In this document: positions 9,029-17,467 of the stretch, piece by piece
How the letters are laid out: the number at the start of each line of letters is the position of its first letter
Position numbering within the stretch: the first letter of the stretch is position 1
Assembly (NCBI RefSeq): GCF_038738535.1
Contig: NZ_CP046128.1
Location: forward strand, 1,116,001 to 1,180,000
Source of the DNA: Bacillus pumilus
Lineage (GTDB): Bacteria > Bacillota > Bacilli > Bacillales > Bacillaceae
Direction of reading: 5' to 3'
DNA: 64,000 bases
The notes under the pieces: model-generated
Seen by the model: the letters and a program-made list of their open reading frames with translations, nothing else
Databases searched by the model: none
Told to the model about the DNA's origin: nothing
Translations under genes and position numbers: made by a program

Positions 9029-10855
9029 ATGACTTCACAAAGCAAAAATAACCATTTACCAGACAGAAGCGAAGTAAAAGAAGAAAACAAATGGCGTCTT
9101 GAAGATATTTTCGAAAGCGTTGATGCATGGAACAAGGAATTCGAAGCTGTCAAAAAAGAAATTCCTAAGCTAGCCCAATTTAAAGGCAAGCTGGCCCATT
9201 CTGCTGATGTGCTGTATGAAGCCCTAACCTTTCAGGATCAGCTTTCTGAAAAGCTTGGTAAGCTTTATACATATGCGCACATGAAATACGATGAGGATAC
9301 AACTAACTCATCATTTCAAGCGCTGAATGATAAAGCATCGAATTTATTTACACAGCTCTCTAGTACTTCTGCTTATATTGTTCCAGAGATTTTATCGATT
9401 CAAGAAGATAAGTTGCAGCAGTTTATTCTGGAAAAAGAAGAATTAAAACTGTATTCCCATGCTCTCGAAGAAATTAATAAAGAGCGTCCACATATTTTAA
9501 GTGAGGAGCAAGAAGCTTTATTAGCTGAGGCCTCTGAACCACTCTCAACTTCATCTACTACTTTTAGTATGTTTAACAATGCTGATATTTCGTTCCCTTC
9601 TGTAAAGGATGAAAATGGGGAAGAAAAGAAGATTACCCACGGCAACTTTATCACATTTTTAAACAGTGATGACCGTGAAGTGAGAAAGAATGCCTTTAAA
9701 GCTGTGTATAAAACGTATGATCAGTATAAAAACACGCTTGCTTCGACACTGAGCGGTTCGATTAAAAAGGATAATTTTTATGCAAAAGTACGAAATTATA
9801 ACTCAGCAAGAGAAGCGGCACTATCTCGGAACAGTATTCCAGAAGAAGTATATGACAATCTGATTGATACAGTTCATCAATATTTACCGTTATTACACCG
9901 TTATATTGAATTGCGTAAAAAGGTATTAAAGCTTGATGAAGTGCACAATTATGACTTATATACACCACTTGTAAAAGATGCTGGTATGAAGCTAACCTAC
10001 GATGAAGCAAAGGATTATATGCTAAAAGGGTTAGCGCCATTAGGAGAAGAATATGTGTCCGTGTTAAAAGAGGGACTGAGCAATCGCTGGGTAGACGTTT
10101 ATGAGAATAAAGGGAAACGCAGCGGTGCGTATTCATCTGGAAGCTATGGCACAAATCCATATATCCTCATGAACTGGCAAAATAATATTGATAATTTATT
10201 TACTCTGGCTCATGAATTTGGGCACTCTGTCCACAGCTACTATACAAGAAAGCACCAGCCATATCCGTATGGAAACTATAGCATCTTTGTAGCTGAAGTG
10301 GCTTCTACGACAAATGAAGCGTTACTAGGCGAATACCTGCTGAATCACCTAGATGATAAAAAGCAGCGTTTGTATGTGTTAAATCACTTGTTAGAAGGAT
10401 TTAGAGGAACGGTATTCAGACAGACGATGTTTGCTGAGTTTGAGCATCTTATTCATGTGAAAGCGCAAGAAGGAGAGGCTTTAACGCCGGAATTTATGAC
10501 GAACCTTTATTACGACCTGAATAAGAAGTATTTTGGAGACGGCATGGTTGTGGATAAAGAAATCGGATTAGAATGGACGAGAATTCCTCACTTCTATTAC
10601 AACTATTATGTCTATCAATATGCAACAGGCTATAGTGCTGCTCAGGCATTAAGCAAGCAAATATTAGAAGAAGGAAATCCTGCGGTGGAGCGCTACACAG
10701 ACTTCCTTAAAGCAGGAAGCTCTGATTATCCAATCAATGTGTTGAAAAAAGCAGGCGTTGATATGGCTTCCAAAGAACCAATCAAAGCAGCATGTCAATT
10801 GTTCGAAGAAAAGCTGAAAGAAATGGAAGAGCTCATCTCTAAAACGGGTGAGTGA
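9029..10855 (+). CDS. pepF: Oligoendopeptidase F (M3 zinc metallopeptidase)
   Basis: This is a thimet-type oligopeptidase that cleaves short peptides in the cytoplasm; overproduction of the B. subtilis homologue affects sporulation through Phr peptides. The zinc motif HEFGHSVHS is at about residue 395. From the ATG at 9029 (strong AAGGGGG six nt upstream) the product is 608 residues, typical of PepF. The frame stays open upstream to 8777. A TTG at 8864 with AGGTGG eight nt before it would add 55 residues including a membrane helix. I chose the core start, but the long form is possible. A long hairpin terminator follows. Confidence 0.92.
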   Translation: MTSQSKNNHLPDRSEVKEENKWRLEDIFESVDAWNKEFEAVKKEIPKLAQFKGKLAHSADVLYEALTFQDQLSEKLGKLYTYAHMKYDEDTTNSSFQALNDKASNLFTQLSSTSAYIVPEILSIQEDKLQQFILEKEELKLYSHALEEINKERPHILSEEQEALLAEASEPLSTSSTTFSMFNNADISFPSVKDENGEEKKITHGNFITFLNSDDREVRKNAFKAVYKTYDQYKNTLASTLSGSIKKDNFYAKVRNYNSAREAALSRNSIPEEVYDNLIDTVHQYLPLLHRYIELRKKVLKLDEVHNYDLYTPLVKDAGMKLTYDEAKDYMLKGLAPLGEEYVSVLKEGLSNRWVDVYENKGKRSGAYSSGSYGTNPYILMNWQNNIDNLFTLAHEFGHSVHSYYTRKHQPYPYGNYSIFVAEVASTTNEALLGEYLLNHLDDKKQRLYVLNHLLEGFRGTVFRQTMFAEFEHLIHVKAQEGEALTPEFMTNLYYDLNKKYFGDGMVVDKEIGLEWTRIPHFYYNYYVYQYATGYSAAQALSKQILEEGNPAVERYTDFLKAGSSDYPINVLKKAGVDMASKEPIKAACQLFEEKLKEMEELISKTGE

Positions 10856-10862
10856 TGAAAAG

Positions 10863-10914
10863 ACTTCTGTCAGACGCGTGAGTGCAAACTCATCTTTTGA
10901 CAGGAGTTTTTTTC
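10863..10914 (+). terminator. Terminator of pepF
   Basis: The outer stem ACTTCTGTCA / TGACAGGAGT encloses an inner TGAGT-GCAA-ACTCA hairpin and is followed by seven T. Confidence 0.8.
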
Positions 10915-10918
10915 TCAT

Positions 10919-10947
10919 AAAAAAAGACCTCTTCGCATGTAGAGGCC
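10919..10947 (-). terminator. Terminator of yizD
   Basis: Read on the minus strand, GCCTCT / AGAGGT forms a stem that ends in a T run. Confidence 0.7.
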
Positions 10948-10958
10948 GTTCCTTATCA

Positions 10959-11132
10959 TCACCCTTTAAATCCCTTAAAGGTCTTCCGGTGGTTCATTCG
11001 ATAAAGTGTAAAAAGAATAGAAGCAAATAAGAGTGGGGATGTTAGATAAAGAGGAAGCATTTTCATTAAGCCTAATATATTTAAAAAGAAACATAAGCCA
11101 ATGGAAACAAGTCCAATGGTTGTGCTGCGCAT
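10959..11132 (-). CDS. yizD: Small membrane protein YizD
   Basis: This is a 57-residue protein beginning MRSTTIGLVSIGLCFFLNI, with two hydrophobic helices joined by a short loop and a basic C-terminus (RMNHRKTFKGFKG). The ATG at 11132 follows GGAGGG. The position between pepF and roxS/spxH is that of B. subtilis yizD, which supports the name; its function is unknown. A different minus-strand frame covering the same bases is longer but has no ribosome site and an implausible composition. Confidence 0.8.
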   Translation of the reverse strand: MRSTTIGLVSIGLCFFLNILGLMKMLPLYLTSPLLFASILFTLYRMNHRKTFKGFKG

Positions 11133-11190
11133 GCAGATCCCTCCATTTTTTCGTTACTTTCACTATATGAAAGTGACAACCCTCTTATGT

Positions 11191-11276
11191 TTTGTGACAA
11201 AAATATGAACATATAGTATATCTGTTGTCATAAGTCGACAAAATTTGATATACTACAGATGTGAAATTAATCACAT
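11191..11276 (+). promoter_or_regulatory. roxS promoter with ResD-like and Rex-like sites
   Basis: TTTGTGA (11191-11197) fits a ResD half-site. The -10 is TATACT (11249-11254). The palindrome ATGTGAAATTAATCACAT (11259-11276) spans the expected transcription start and matches the Rex consensus TGTGAA-N4-TTCACA with one mismatch. In B. subtilis RoxS is activated by ResD and repressed by Rex, so both sites make sense here. Confidence 0.75.
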
Positions 11277-11377
11277 ACAAACATTACCCCTTTGTTTGAC
11301 CGTGAAAAATTTCTCCCATCCCCTTTGTTGTCGTTAAGACATAGTGAAACCGCGCTTATCCCGGCGCGGTTTCTTCG
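11261..11377 (+). ncRNA. roxS: Small regulatory RNA RoxS (RsaE family)
   Basis: This is a trans-acting sRNA of about 115 nt that represses and tunes central-metabolism mRNAs in response to nitric oxide and NADH status. It begins a few bases after a TATACT -10. It carries the unpaired C-rich target motifs TTACCCCTTTG and TCCCATCCCCTTTG (around 11285-11330). It ends in the hairpin AAACCGCGC / GCGCGGTTT (11347-11372) followed by TTCTTCG. The location between yizD and spxH matches the B. subtilis and Staphylococcus RoxS/RsaE locus. No protein-coding frame of note lies inside. Confidence 0.9.
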
Positions 11378-11414
11378 TGCTTAAAAATAGAATGTATGTT
11401 CCTTTTTAGGGTAA

Positions 11415-11441
11415 AGAAAAAACATGGGTCAGCACCCATGT
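11415..11441 (-). terminator. Terminator of the yjbI-spxH operon, overlapping the spxH stop
   Basis: On the minus strand ACATGGGT-GCTG-ACCCATGT is followed by a T run. The TGA stop of spxH lies inside the hairpin loop and 3' arm, so the last codons double as terminator sequence. Confidence 0.85.
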
Positions 11442-12340
11442 TCATTCTCACAGCGGTAGAGATCAAGATCTGAATGATGATCATCTACTTTATAGCGCCA
11501 AAACATTTCTTGATGTACTTGTACACGTTCTACCTTTTTAGCGAAAGCCAGCTTTTTCATTTCTCGTTCAACTTCTTCAAGTGTCAGGTCATAAACGACA
11601 GCAATCTCTTTTGCAGATGCAAATTGAAAGTAAGCAATAAACCATTCAATTGGAGGCCGTTCTGAAGGTGTTGGTTTTTCACCAATCATTTCAAAAAGGA
11701 TTTCCTCGTATACATCATAAGAGTACGCACCTGAAATTTTTAATCCTTCATCCCCGTTTACTGTATTAAAAAAGGCAAAGGTCGGAAGCTCAGATACGTC
11801 CATTTCAGCTGCAATTTTCATATCACATTGTAGTGCTTTAACAGCACTTTGAGAATGAATATCGCGCTGGAATTCCTCGATGTCCAGTCCAGCACTTTTT
11901 GCATTTTCTAGCAGCACATGTTCACTTGTCACATCTTGCTGATGGCAAAAAAGTGATTCTTGAATGAGACGCAGAAACTTCATTCCGCATTTTCTGCCTT
12001 GAAGCTCAGCCGCTTTTAATGCAAGCGAGGCGAGGTAGGGAGAAGTCACAATTTGTTCGGACAGCATTTGTTCTTTTTTGGTCTGAGTTTTGGTAGCAAA
12101 TTTCCCCCATGCTTCGGTCAGTAAATGCTTTTTTCGTTTTCGATTCAATGCATTAATACTAGAACTTGTCACCGTTCGTAAAGTGAAAAAACGGCCGTAC
12201 TTCATTTTCAATTTTTTAATGGATGGCTCTAATAACCAGCAGTCTGGACTTAGAGGGTCAATGAATACATAGATTTCAATCGGCTTTTGAGGATGTCCGT
12301 GACAGTGTGAGAAATATTGATCGTGCGTATTGCAGCTCAA
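11429..12340 (-). CDS. spxH: SpxH, ClpXP adaptor for Spx degradation
   Basis: SpxH (YjbH) binds the Spx C-terminus and hands it to ClpXP. The product is 303 residues with a DsbA/thioredoxin-like fold. The N-terminal His/Cys-rich patch SHCHGHP is present, and the long region containing SAVKALQCDMKIAAEMDVS agrees with the B. subtilis protein. The thioredoxin-like motif reads DPLSPDCW here, whereas B. subtilis has CxxC (DPLCPECW), so the first cysteine is a serine. The start codon overlaps the end of yjbI by 4 nt, so the two are co-translated. Confidence 0.93.
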   Translation of the reverse strand: MSCNTHDQYFSHCHGHPQKPIEIYVFIDPLSPDCWLLEPSIKKLKMKYGRFFTLRTVTSSSINALNRKRKKHLLTEAWGKFATKTQTKKEQMLSEQIVTSPYLASLALKAAELQGRKCGMKFLRLIQESLFCHQQDVTSEHVLLENAKSAGLDIEEFQRDIHSQSAVKALQCDMKIAAEMDVSELPTFAFFNTVNGDEGLKISGAYSYDVYEEILFEMIGEKPTPSERPPIEWFIAYFQFASAKEIAVVYDLTLEEVEREMKKLAFAKKVERVQVHQEMFWRYKVDDHHSDLDLYRCENEHGC

Positions 12341-12735
12341 GATCGTCCATCCTTTTCAGGTGTTTGATTGACCATATGACGAGCCGTTAGAGAAAGCCGC
12401 TCAAATAAAAAGTCACGAATATCGCCGGTTAATCCTACTTGATCCATCGCATCCTCCATGCATTCAAGCCATGCGTCAGCCCGCTCCTCAGTAATCGGAA
12501 AAGGGAGATGTCTCGCCCGCAGCATAGGGTGGCCATGCTCCTCTGTATAAAGCGAGGGTCCGCCTAAATATTGAGTTAAAAACTGTTTTTGTTTTCTTGC
12601 TGTTTCTTTTAAGTCATCCGGGAAAATAGGATGAAGCAAAGGATGACACTTTACATTTTCATAAAAAGTATCAACAAGTTGCGATAGAAGTTCCTCTCCA
12701 ACCGCTTCGTAAGGTGCGTTAAACGATTGTACCAT
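12337..12735 (-). CDS. yjbI: Truncated haemoglobin YjbI (group II)
   Basis: This is a 132-residue haem protein of the trHbO type, thought to protect against reactive oxygen or nitrogen species. The family features are visible: FYENVKCHPLLHPIF, the QFLTQYLGGP segment, HGHPMLRARHLPFPI with the proximal histidine region, and the conserved W of ADAWLECM. It is the first gene of the yjbI-spxH operon. A promoter-like TTGAGT-N18-TATACA is readable on the minus strand around 12840-12880. Confidence 0.92.
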   Translation of the reverse strand: MVQSFNAPYEAVGEELLSQLVDTFYENVKCHPLLHPIFPDDLKETARKQKQFLTQYLGGPSLYTEEHGHPMLRARHLPFPITEERADAWLECMEDAMDQVGLTGDIRDFLFERLSLTARHMVNQTPEKDGRS

Positions 12736-12984
12736 GTTGACTACTCCTTTTACTCGTAGTTAATAGGATGAAGCGCCCTATTGTAAATTCATTTATTTCA
12801 AAAGTGATATTCAGTTTGTTCTATTTTATTGTTTCTATTCTTGTATACTTATTTTAACAACCTCAACTCAATTCCACAAACAAACCGCTTTGGTCTATTG
12901 GAAATAAGGGGAGAGGCGGGTTCCGTGATCAATTGACCATATCATAACACATTCAGTCAAAAAAGGGTGAAAAGCGACATACAA

Positions 12985-13014
12985 AAAACCGAAGAGGTTA
13001 TTCTCTTCGGTTTA
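12985..13014 (-). terminator. Terminator of yjbJ, overlapping its stop
   Basis: On the minus strand AAACCGAAGAG / CTCTTCGGTTT is followed by a T run. The 5' arm includes the stop codon at 13012-13014. Confidence 0.85.
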
Positions 13015-13779
13015 AGCGAAATATTGTGCTGTGATTTTCTTTACATAATTTTGTGTTTCTTTAAATGGTGGTATGCCACCGTATTTATCAACATTTCCTG
13101 AGCCTGCATTATAAGCAGCTAAGGCGAGTGAGACATTTCCATTATATTTCTGAAGCATTTGTTTTATATACTTCGTGCCGCCTTCGATGTTTTGAGCCGC
13201 ATCAAAGGCATTATTCACACCAAGTGACTTAGCAGTAGATGGCATAAGCTGCATGAGGCCAAGTGCTCCTGCATGACTGACTGCATTCGTACGATAGCCG
13301 GATTCTTGCTTGATGACCGCATGAATCAGCTTCTCTGGAACGCCATGCTTTTGAGCCATTTGTGACACGATTTGATTAATTTCTTTTGATGATGAGCCGT
13401 TTGAAACAGCCTTTTGAAGCGGCGGCGTGTAGCTGTTGTTTAAGACATTCCCAATGCCGTTCGCTGTATTCAATTGAGCGTCATTCGCATATGAAGATGG
13501 AGATTGAAGCTGCTCACTGCCAGCGATAGCAGACAAGTATGGGTTTGTACGTGCGTATTGCGTGTTCGGAGCCGTTGATGGGTCCGTTCCCATAAACGCA
13601 GAAATAGAAAGCGGCAGGCGTGATAATTCTGATCCGCCTAAAAAATCTTGCAGCAGCGACTGAAATGAAGCTTGTGCATTCGATTCTTGGCCGGCCGGTA
13701 TTTGTGTTTGTCCAGGGTCTGATTGTAACGTTTTAAGCGCTTGAAGCTGCATAAAGGATTGAAGTTGATTGACGTTCAT
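13012..13779 (-). CDS. yjbJ: Lytic transglycosylase YjbJ/CwlQ-like
   Basis: This is a cell-wall hydrolase with a C-terminal SLT domain (about residues 145-255). The catalytic glutamate is in VIKQESGYR, followed by [17 protein letters not shown] and [17 protein letters not shown]. The N-terminal 130 residues are low-complexity and rich in S, Q, N and A. There is no obvious signal peptide. B. subtilis CwlQ is shorter, as I recall about 181 residues, so the N-terminal part looks extended. The second of two adjacent ATGs (13779) is better spaced from AAGGAGG. Confidence 0.88.
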   Translation of the reverse strand: MNVNQLQSFMQLQALKTLQSDPGQTQIPAGQESNAQASFQSLLQDFLGGSELSRLPLSISAFMGTDPSTAPNTQYARTNPYLSAIAGSEQLQSPSSYANDAQLNTANGIGNVLNNSYTPPLQKAVSNGSSSKEINQIVSQMAQKHGVPEKLIHAVIKQESGYRTNAVSHAGALGLMQLMPSTAKSLGVNNAFDAAQNIEGGTKYIKQMLQKYNGNVSLALAAYNAGSGNVDKYGGIPPFKETQNYVKKITAQYFA

Positions 13780-13800
13780 CATGTTCCTCCTTCAAGGAAT

Positions 13801-14379
13801 TCATCTATTCTGTGTTTTCATTTTCTCTTCATAAAAACGTACGACTTTGTTTTTCGTGTTTCGTACAGGGATTTGGAATTTTTGGAGCAATGCGGAGAAT
13901 GCGGCTTGTCCGATTTCCAGGTCGCTCACTTCAAATTCAAGTTCATAGTCCTCTACTGTTAAATATCGGCTGTGATCCAAAACAATTAAGCCTTCTTTGA
14001 TCATTTTTTCAGCTCTTGATGTTTCAAGTGAACCAAAATACACAATTTGATCCTTTTGAATGTTCAGATGGTCTAACCTGTCAGCTACTTCACCTTCTGG
14101 CAGCTGAAAATCGTCAAGGCTTGAAGGAGGAGCGATCGTTTGGTGGGTTTCGAGCAAGCCTATTTCGTGTGGTTCCTTTAACGTGAGAACCCACTGACCG
14201 TCTTTTTCTCTCATTCTTAGTGCAGCGAATTGAGATTTTATATCAAATTGAGGTGTATCAAAGTAATAGTTGGTTTGTGTGTGAAAATCCGAATCCTTCA
14301 ATTGAAAATGTTGTTTCAGCTGTTCAAATTCTTCTTTCATTAACAATTGCTTTAGCTCTATTTCAATTTCCTGTGCCAT
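13801..14379 (-). CDS. yjbK: CYTH domain protein YjbK (triphosphate tunnel enzyme)
   Basis: This is a 192-residue protein of the CYTH superfamily, whose members hydrolyse inorganic triphosphate or related compounds inside a beta-barrel tunnel. The N-terminal EIEIELK matches the ExExK signature. Later charged strands such as FAALRMREKDGQWVLTLKEP and DYELEFEVSD provide the other tunnel residues. It is transcribed with yjbJ (18 nt apart). The true substrate in Bacillus is not established. Confidence 0.88.
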   Translation of the reverse strand: MAQEIEIELKQLLMKEEFEQLKQHFQLKDSDFHTQTNYYFDTPQFDIKSQFAALRMREKDGQWVLTLKEPHEIGLLETHQTIAPPSSLDDFQLPEGEVADRLDHLNIQKDQIVYFGSLETSRAEKMIKEGLIVLDHSRYLTVEDYELEFEVSDLEIGQAAFSALLQKFQIPVRNTKNKVVRFYEEKMKTQNR

Positions 14380-14615
14380 TTTGACATCAACCTTTCATTT
14401 AGAGGAAATATGATTATTGTACATGAAGTGTGTTCATCATGTAAAAGGCTGTTTTTATCTCTTATTTCTCTTTCCACATGTGCCAAAATAAATGGAGAAT
14501 CATGTGAAAGGATCATTTATAAGAAGAAAATAGGATTTTCTCAAAAAGTTCGGTTTATCAATATTGAACTTGATATGATAAAATAAAGCTGTACTTTGTT
14601 GTAAAGGAGATCATG

Positions 14616-14981
14616 ATGCAAAACCGAATTGAAATCACAGAAGCAACTTTAAAAGAAGACAGGCTAATTTTGACGACCACGTCAGAAGAGCAAATCCAAA
14701 AAGCAAAAGCATCAGGACAAATGCTTGTTGATTCTGATCACTTTGCGTTCGTTTACATACTTGAAAACGAGGAGTCCTTTTCGTATCTTATCTTAGGGGA
14801 ACATACATGGGCTCCATTAAAAGAAGCAATGAATCTTGACATCCCTGTCTATTTGGCAGCGGGAGAACATTCGTTAGAACTCATTCAGCTTCATCAAGAA
14901 TTACATTATTTAATCGACAATATTAAAGACAATGCCAATTACGGAGATATGGAAGAGAAAGTGAAGAGCACATTCCTCTGA
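14616..14981 (+). CDS. yjbL: UPF0738 family protein YjbL
   Basis: This is a small cytoplasmic protein of unknown function, about 121 residues, acidic with mixed alpha/beta character. Two adjacent ATGs follow AAAGGAG; the second (14616) has the better spacing. It lies 33 nt upstream of yjbM and divergent from yjbK, the same arrangement as in B. subtilis. No catalytic motif is visible. Confidence 0.8.
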   Translation: MQNRIEITEATLKEDRLILTTTSEEQIQKAKASGQMLVDSDHFAFVYILENEESFSYLILGEHTWAPLKEAMNLDIPVYLAAGEHSLELIQLHQELHYLIDNIKDNANYGDMEEKVKSTFL

Positions 14982-15014
14982 AATAATTAGGTATATGGAA
15001 TTGGGGGAAGTTTC

Positions 15015-15644
15015 ATGGACAAAAAACAATGGGATCAATTCCTCGCACCGTATAAACAAGCAGTCGAAGAATTAAAAGTGAAACTAAAAGGCATTCGAAA
15101 GCTGTATGAATTCGAGGATGACCATTCACCAGTAGAATTTGTCACAGGCCGAGTGAAACCTGTTGCCAGCATATTAGAAAAGGCAAAGCGTAAAAACATC
15201 CCGATGCATGAAATTGAAACGATGCAGGATATTGCTGGGCTTCGCATTATGTGCCAGTTTGTAGAAGACATACAAGTCGTGAAAAAAATGCTCCAGTCAC
15301 GAAAAGACTTTGTGGTTGTTGATAAACGCGACTATATTGCAGAACATAAAGAAAGCGGATACCGTTCGTACCACCTTGTTGTGTTATATCCGCTGCAAAC
15401 GATCAGCGGAGAGAAGCAGCTCCTCGTCGAAATCCAAATTCGTACACTTGCGATGAACTTTTGGGCGACCATTGAGCATTCTCTGAATTATAAATATAGC
15501 GGGAATATCCCGGAGAAAGTCAAGCTGCGCCTTCAAAGAGCTTCTGAGGCAGCATCTCTTCTTGATGATGAGATGTCTGAAATTAGAGGGGAAATTCAAG
15601 AAGCACAAGTGGCATTTTCCCGGAAAAAGAAAAACGACAGCTGA
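15015..15644 (+). CDS. yjbM: Small alarmone synthetase YjbM (SAS1/RelQ)
   Basis: This is a (p)ppGpp synthetase of 209 residues that transfers pyrophosphate from ATP to GDP or GTP without a hydrolase domain. The synthetase core is visible: VEFVTGRVKPVASILEKAKR, IAGLRIMCQF, EHKESGYRSYHLVV and the LLVEIQIRTLAMNFWATIEH strand with its conserved E and R. GGGGGAAG precedes the ATG. It is followed by nadF and yjbO in the same direction, the B. subtilis order. Confidence 0.95.
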   Translation: MDKKQWDQFLAPYKQAVEELKVKLKGIRKLYEFEDDHSPVEFVTGRVKPVASILEKAKRKNIPMHEIETMQDIAGLRIMCQFVEDIQVVKKMLQSRKDFVVVDKRDYIAEHKESGYRSYHLVVLYPLQTISGEKQLLVEIQIRTLAMNFWATIEHSLNYKYSGNIPEKVKLRLQRASEAASLLDDEMSEIRGEIQEAQVAFSRKKKNDS

Positions 15645-15709
15645 GCCTGAGCTTGATCAAATATGATGCTGCCCTCTCATAGCAGCAAGGTGGAAAAGGA
15701 GAAGAATTC

Positions 15710-16510
15710 ATGAAATTTGCAGTTTCTTCGAAAGGGAATTCTGTATCTGACACACTCAAAAATAAAATTCAGACCTACTTATTGGATTTTGGGATGGAAC
15801 TCAATGAAGAGGAACCGGATCTTGTCATTACGGTTGGTGGAGACGGCACCCTTCTTTATGCGTTTCACCGCTATAGCAACCGTCTGAATGAAACAGCTTT
15901 TGTCGGTGTTCATACAGGTCATCTTGGTTTTTATGCTGACTGGGTGCCAAGTGAAATTGAAAAACTCGTCTTAGCTATTGCGAAAACGCCTTATCACATT
16001 GTGGAATATCCGATCTTAGAAGTCATTGTCAGATACAACGACGGCGGCAGAGAAGAGAAATATTTAGCGATGAATGAATGTACCATTAAAAGTATGGAAG
16101 GGACGCTTGTGGCAGATGTTGAAATTAGGGGTCAGCTGTTTGAAACATTCAGAGGTGACGGTCTTTGTCTGTCTACACCGTCTGGCAGTACAGCCTATAA
16201 TAAAGCACTTGGGGGCGCCATTATTCATCCTTCCATTAGAGCCATTCAGCTGGCAGAAATGGCTTCAATCAACAACAGAGTGTTTCGAACGGTCGGTTCA
16301 CCGCTTATTTTGCCAGACCACCATACTTGTGTCATTAAACCGATGAATGATGTCGATTTTCAAGTAACCATTGATCATTTGACGCTGCTTCATAAGGACG
16401 TCAAATCCATTCAATGCCGGGTAGCCGATGAGAATGTCCGTTTTGCCCGATTTAGACCATTTCCGTTTTGGAAAAGGGTGCAAGATTCCTTTATCGGAAA
16501 AGGAGAATAA
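15710..16510 (+). CDS. nadF: NAD kinase
   Basis: This cytoplasmic enzyme makes NADP from NAD and ATP. The product is 266 residues. The phosphate-binding GGDGT is at about residue 46 ([13 protein letters not shown]). The NE motif is in [10 protein letters not shown] and the catalytic loop is [20 protein letters not shown]. An AAAAGGAG site precedes the ATG. It lies in the yjbM-nadF-yjbO gene string, linking alarmone and nucleotide-cofactor genes. Confidence 0.95.
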   Translation: MKFAVSSKGNSVSDTLKNKIQTYLLDFGMELNEEEPDLVITVGGDGTLLYAFHRYSNRLNETAFVGVHTGHLGFYADWVPSEIEKLVLAIAKTPYHIVEYPILEVIVRYNDGGREEKYLAMNECTIKSMEGTLVADVEIRGQLFETFRGDGLCLSTPSGSTAYNKALGGAIIHPSIRAIQLAEMASINNRVFRTVGSPLILPDHHTCVIKPMNDVDFQVTIDHLTLLHKDVKSIQCRVADENVRFARFRPFPFWKRVQDSFIGKGE

Positions 16511-17421
16511 GAAAGAGGTCGTTCTCGCTGGAATACTTTACGCTAAACAAAACCATGACAGCCAAAGAAGAAGGGCTGCTTTTAAAGAATTATTTAATAG
16601 ATCTTGGCATTTCAAAAAGAATGCTGGCGGATATTAAATTTGATGGCGGTGATCTCCTCATTAATGGAGAGCATGTGACTGTGAGATACAAGCTGCATAA
16701 CAGAGACAGGCTCACCATTTTATTCCCAGAGGAAAAAGTGAGTGAAGGGCTGAAGCCTGCTCCGATTCCGCTTGATATTTTATTTGAGGATGAGCATGTC
16801 CTTGTGCTGAATAAAAAGCCATATATCCCGTCCATTCCTTCTCGGGAGCACCCAGAGCACAGTATTGCGAATGGATTGCTGCACCATTATACAGAGCATT
16901 CTGTTCGGCTGACGGTTCATTTGGTGAACCGCCTTGATCGTGATACATCGGGCGTCATGCTCGTGGCCAAGCATCGCTTTGCCCACAGCCTTTTATCAAA
17001 GGCGCAAAAAAGTGGAGCGGTCAAACGAACATACAGAGCGTTTACACATGGCATGATCTCGGAAAAGTATGGAACCATTCGTGCAAAAATTGCCCGAAAA
17101 GGAGATAGTATCATCGAGCGAATGGTCGATGATACTGGACAGGAAGCAGTGACGCATTTTACAGTGCGAGCGGTGGACGCTGAGTTGAACATGTCAGATG
17201 TGGCTCTATCACTTGAAACTGGGAGAACACATCAAATTCGTGTTCATATGAAGTATCTTGGTCACCCCCTCATCGGAGATACGCTATATGGCGGAACGAG
17301 TGAGCGGATGAACCGACAGGCACTGCATAGTGAGACTCTTGTCTTTCCTCATCCGATGACTGGGGAGGAAATGACATTCTCGGCTCCGCTTCCTGAAGAC
17401 ATGAAATCATTGCTGCTTTAA
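16468..17421 (+). CDS. yjbO: RluA/RluD-family pseudouridine synthase YjbO
   Basis: This RNA pseudouridine synthase has the catalytic [12 protein letters not shown] motif (Asp in RLDRD), followed by KTYRA-like [10 protein letters not shown] and [13 protein letters not shown]. An N-terminal S4-like part ([21 protein letters not shown]) precedes it. The start is unclear. The frame opens at a TTG (16468) inside nadF without a ribosome site. CTG at 16528 has AAGAGG nine nt upstream. The first ATG (16555) has no site and would remove a conserved beta strand. I give the longest reading; the real start is probably between 16468 and 16555. Confidence 0.85.
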   Translation: MEKGARFLYRKRRIRKRSFSLEYFTLNKTMTAKEEGLLLKNYLIDLGISKRMLADIKFDGGDLLINGEHVTVRYKLHNRDRLTILFPEEKVSEGLKPAPIPLDILFEDEHVLVLNKKPYIPSIPSREHPEHSIANGLLHHYTEHSVRLTVHLVNRLDRDTSGVMLVAKHRFAHSLLSKAQKSGAVKRTYRAFTHGMISEKYGTIRAKIARKGDSIIERMVDDTGQEAVTHFTVRAVDAELNMSDVALSLETGRTHQIRVHMKYLGHPLIGDTLYGGTSERMNRQALHSETLVFPHPMTGEEMTFSAPLPEDMKSLLL

Positions 17422-17427
17422 ATAGAG

Positions 17428-17467
17428 AAACCCGGCTACCTGCAAGCGCAGGACCGGGTTTTTTTAT
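17428..17467. terminator. Bidirectional terminator between yjbO and prpE
   Basis: AAACCCGG and CCGGGTTT enclose a second CCTGC-AAGC-GCAGG stem. T runs are on the plus strand and the inverse serves prpE. Confidence 0.82.

Noticed and set aside
9762-10160. 132-codon minus-strand frame inside pepF
   Set aside because: It is a shadow of pepF with no start context.
10975-11163. Minus-strand frame of 62 codons overlapping yizD
   Set aside because: It has no ribosome site and an odd composition. The shorter yizD frame has GGAGGG and a membrane-protein pattern and matches the B. subtilis locus.
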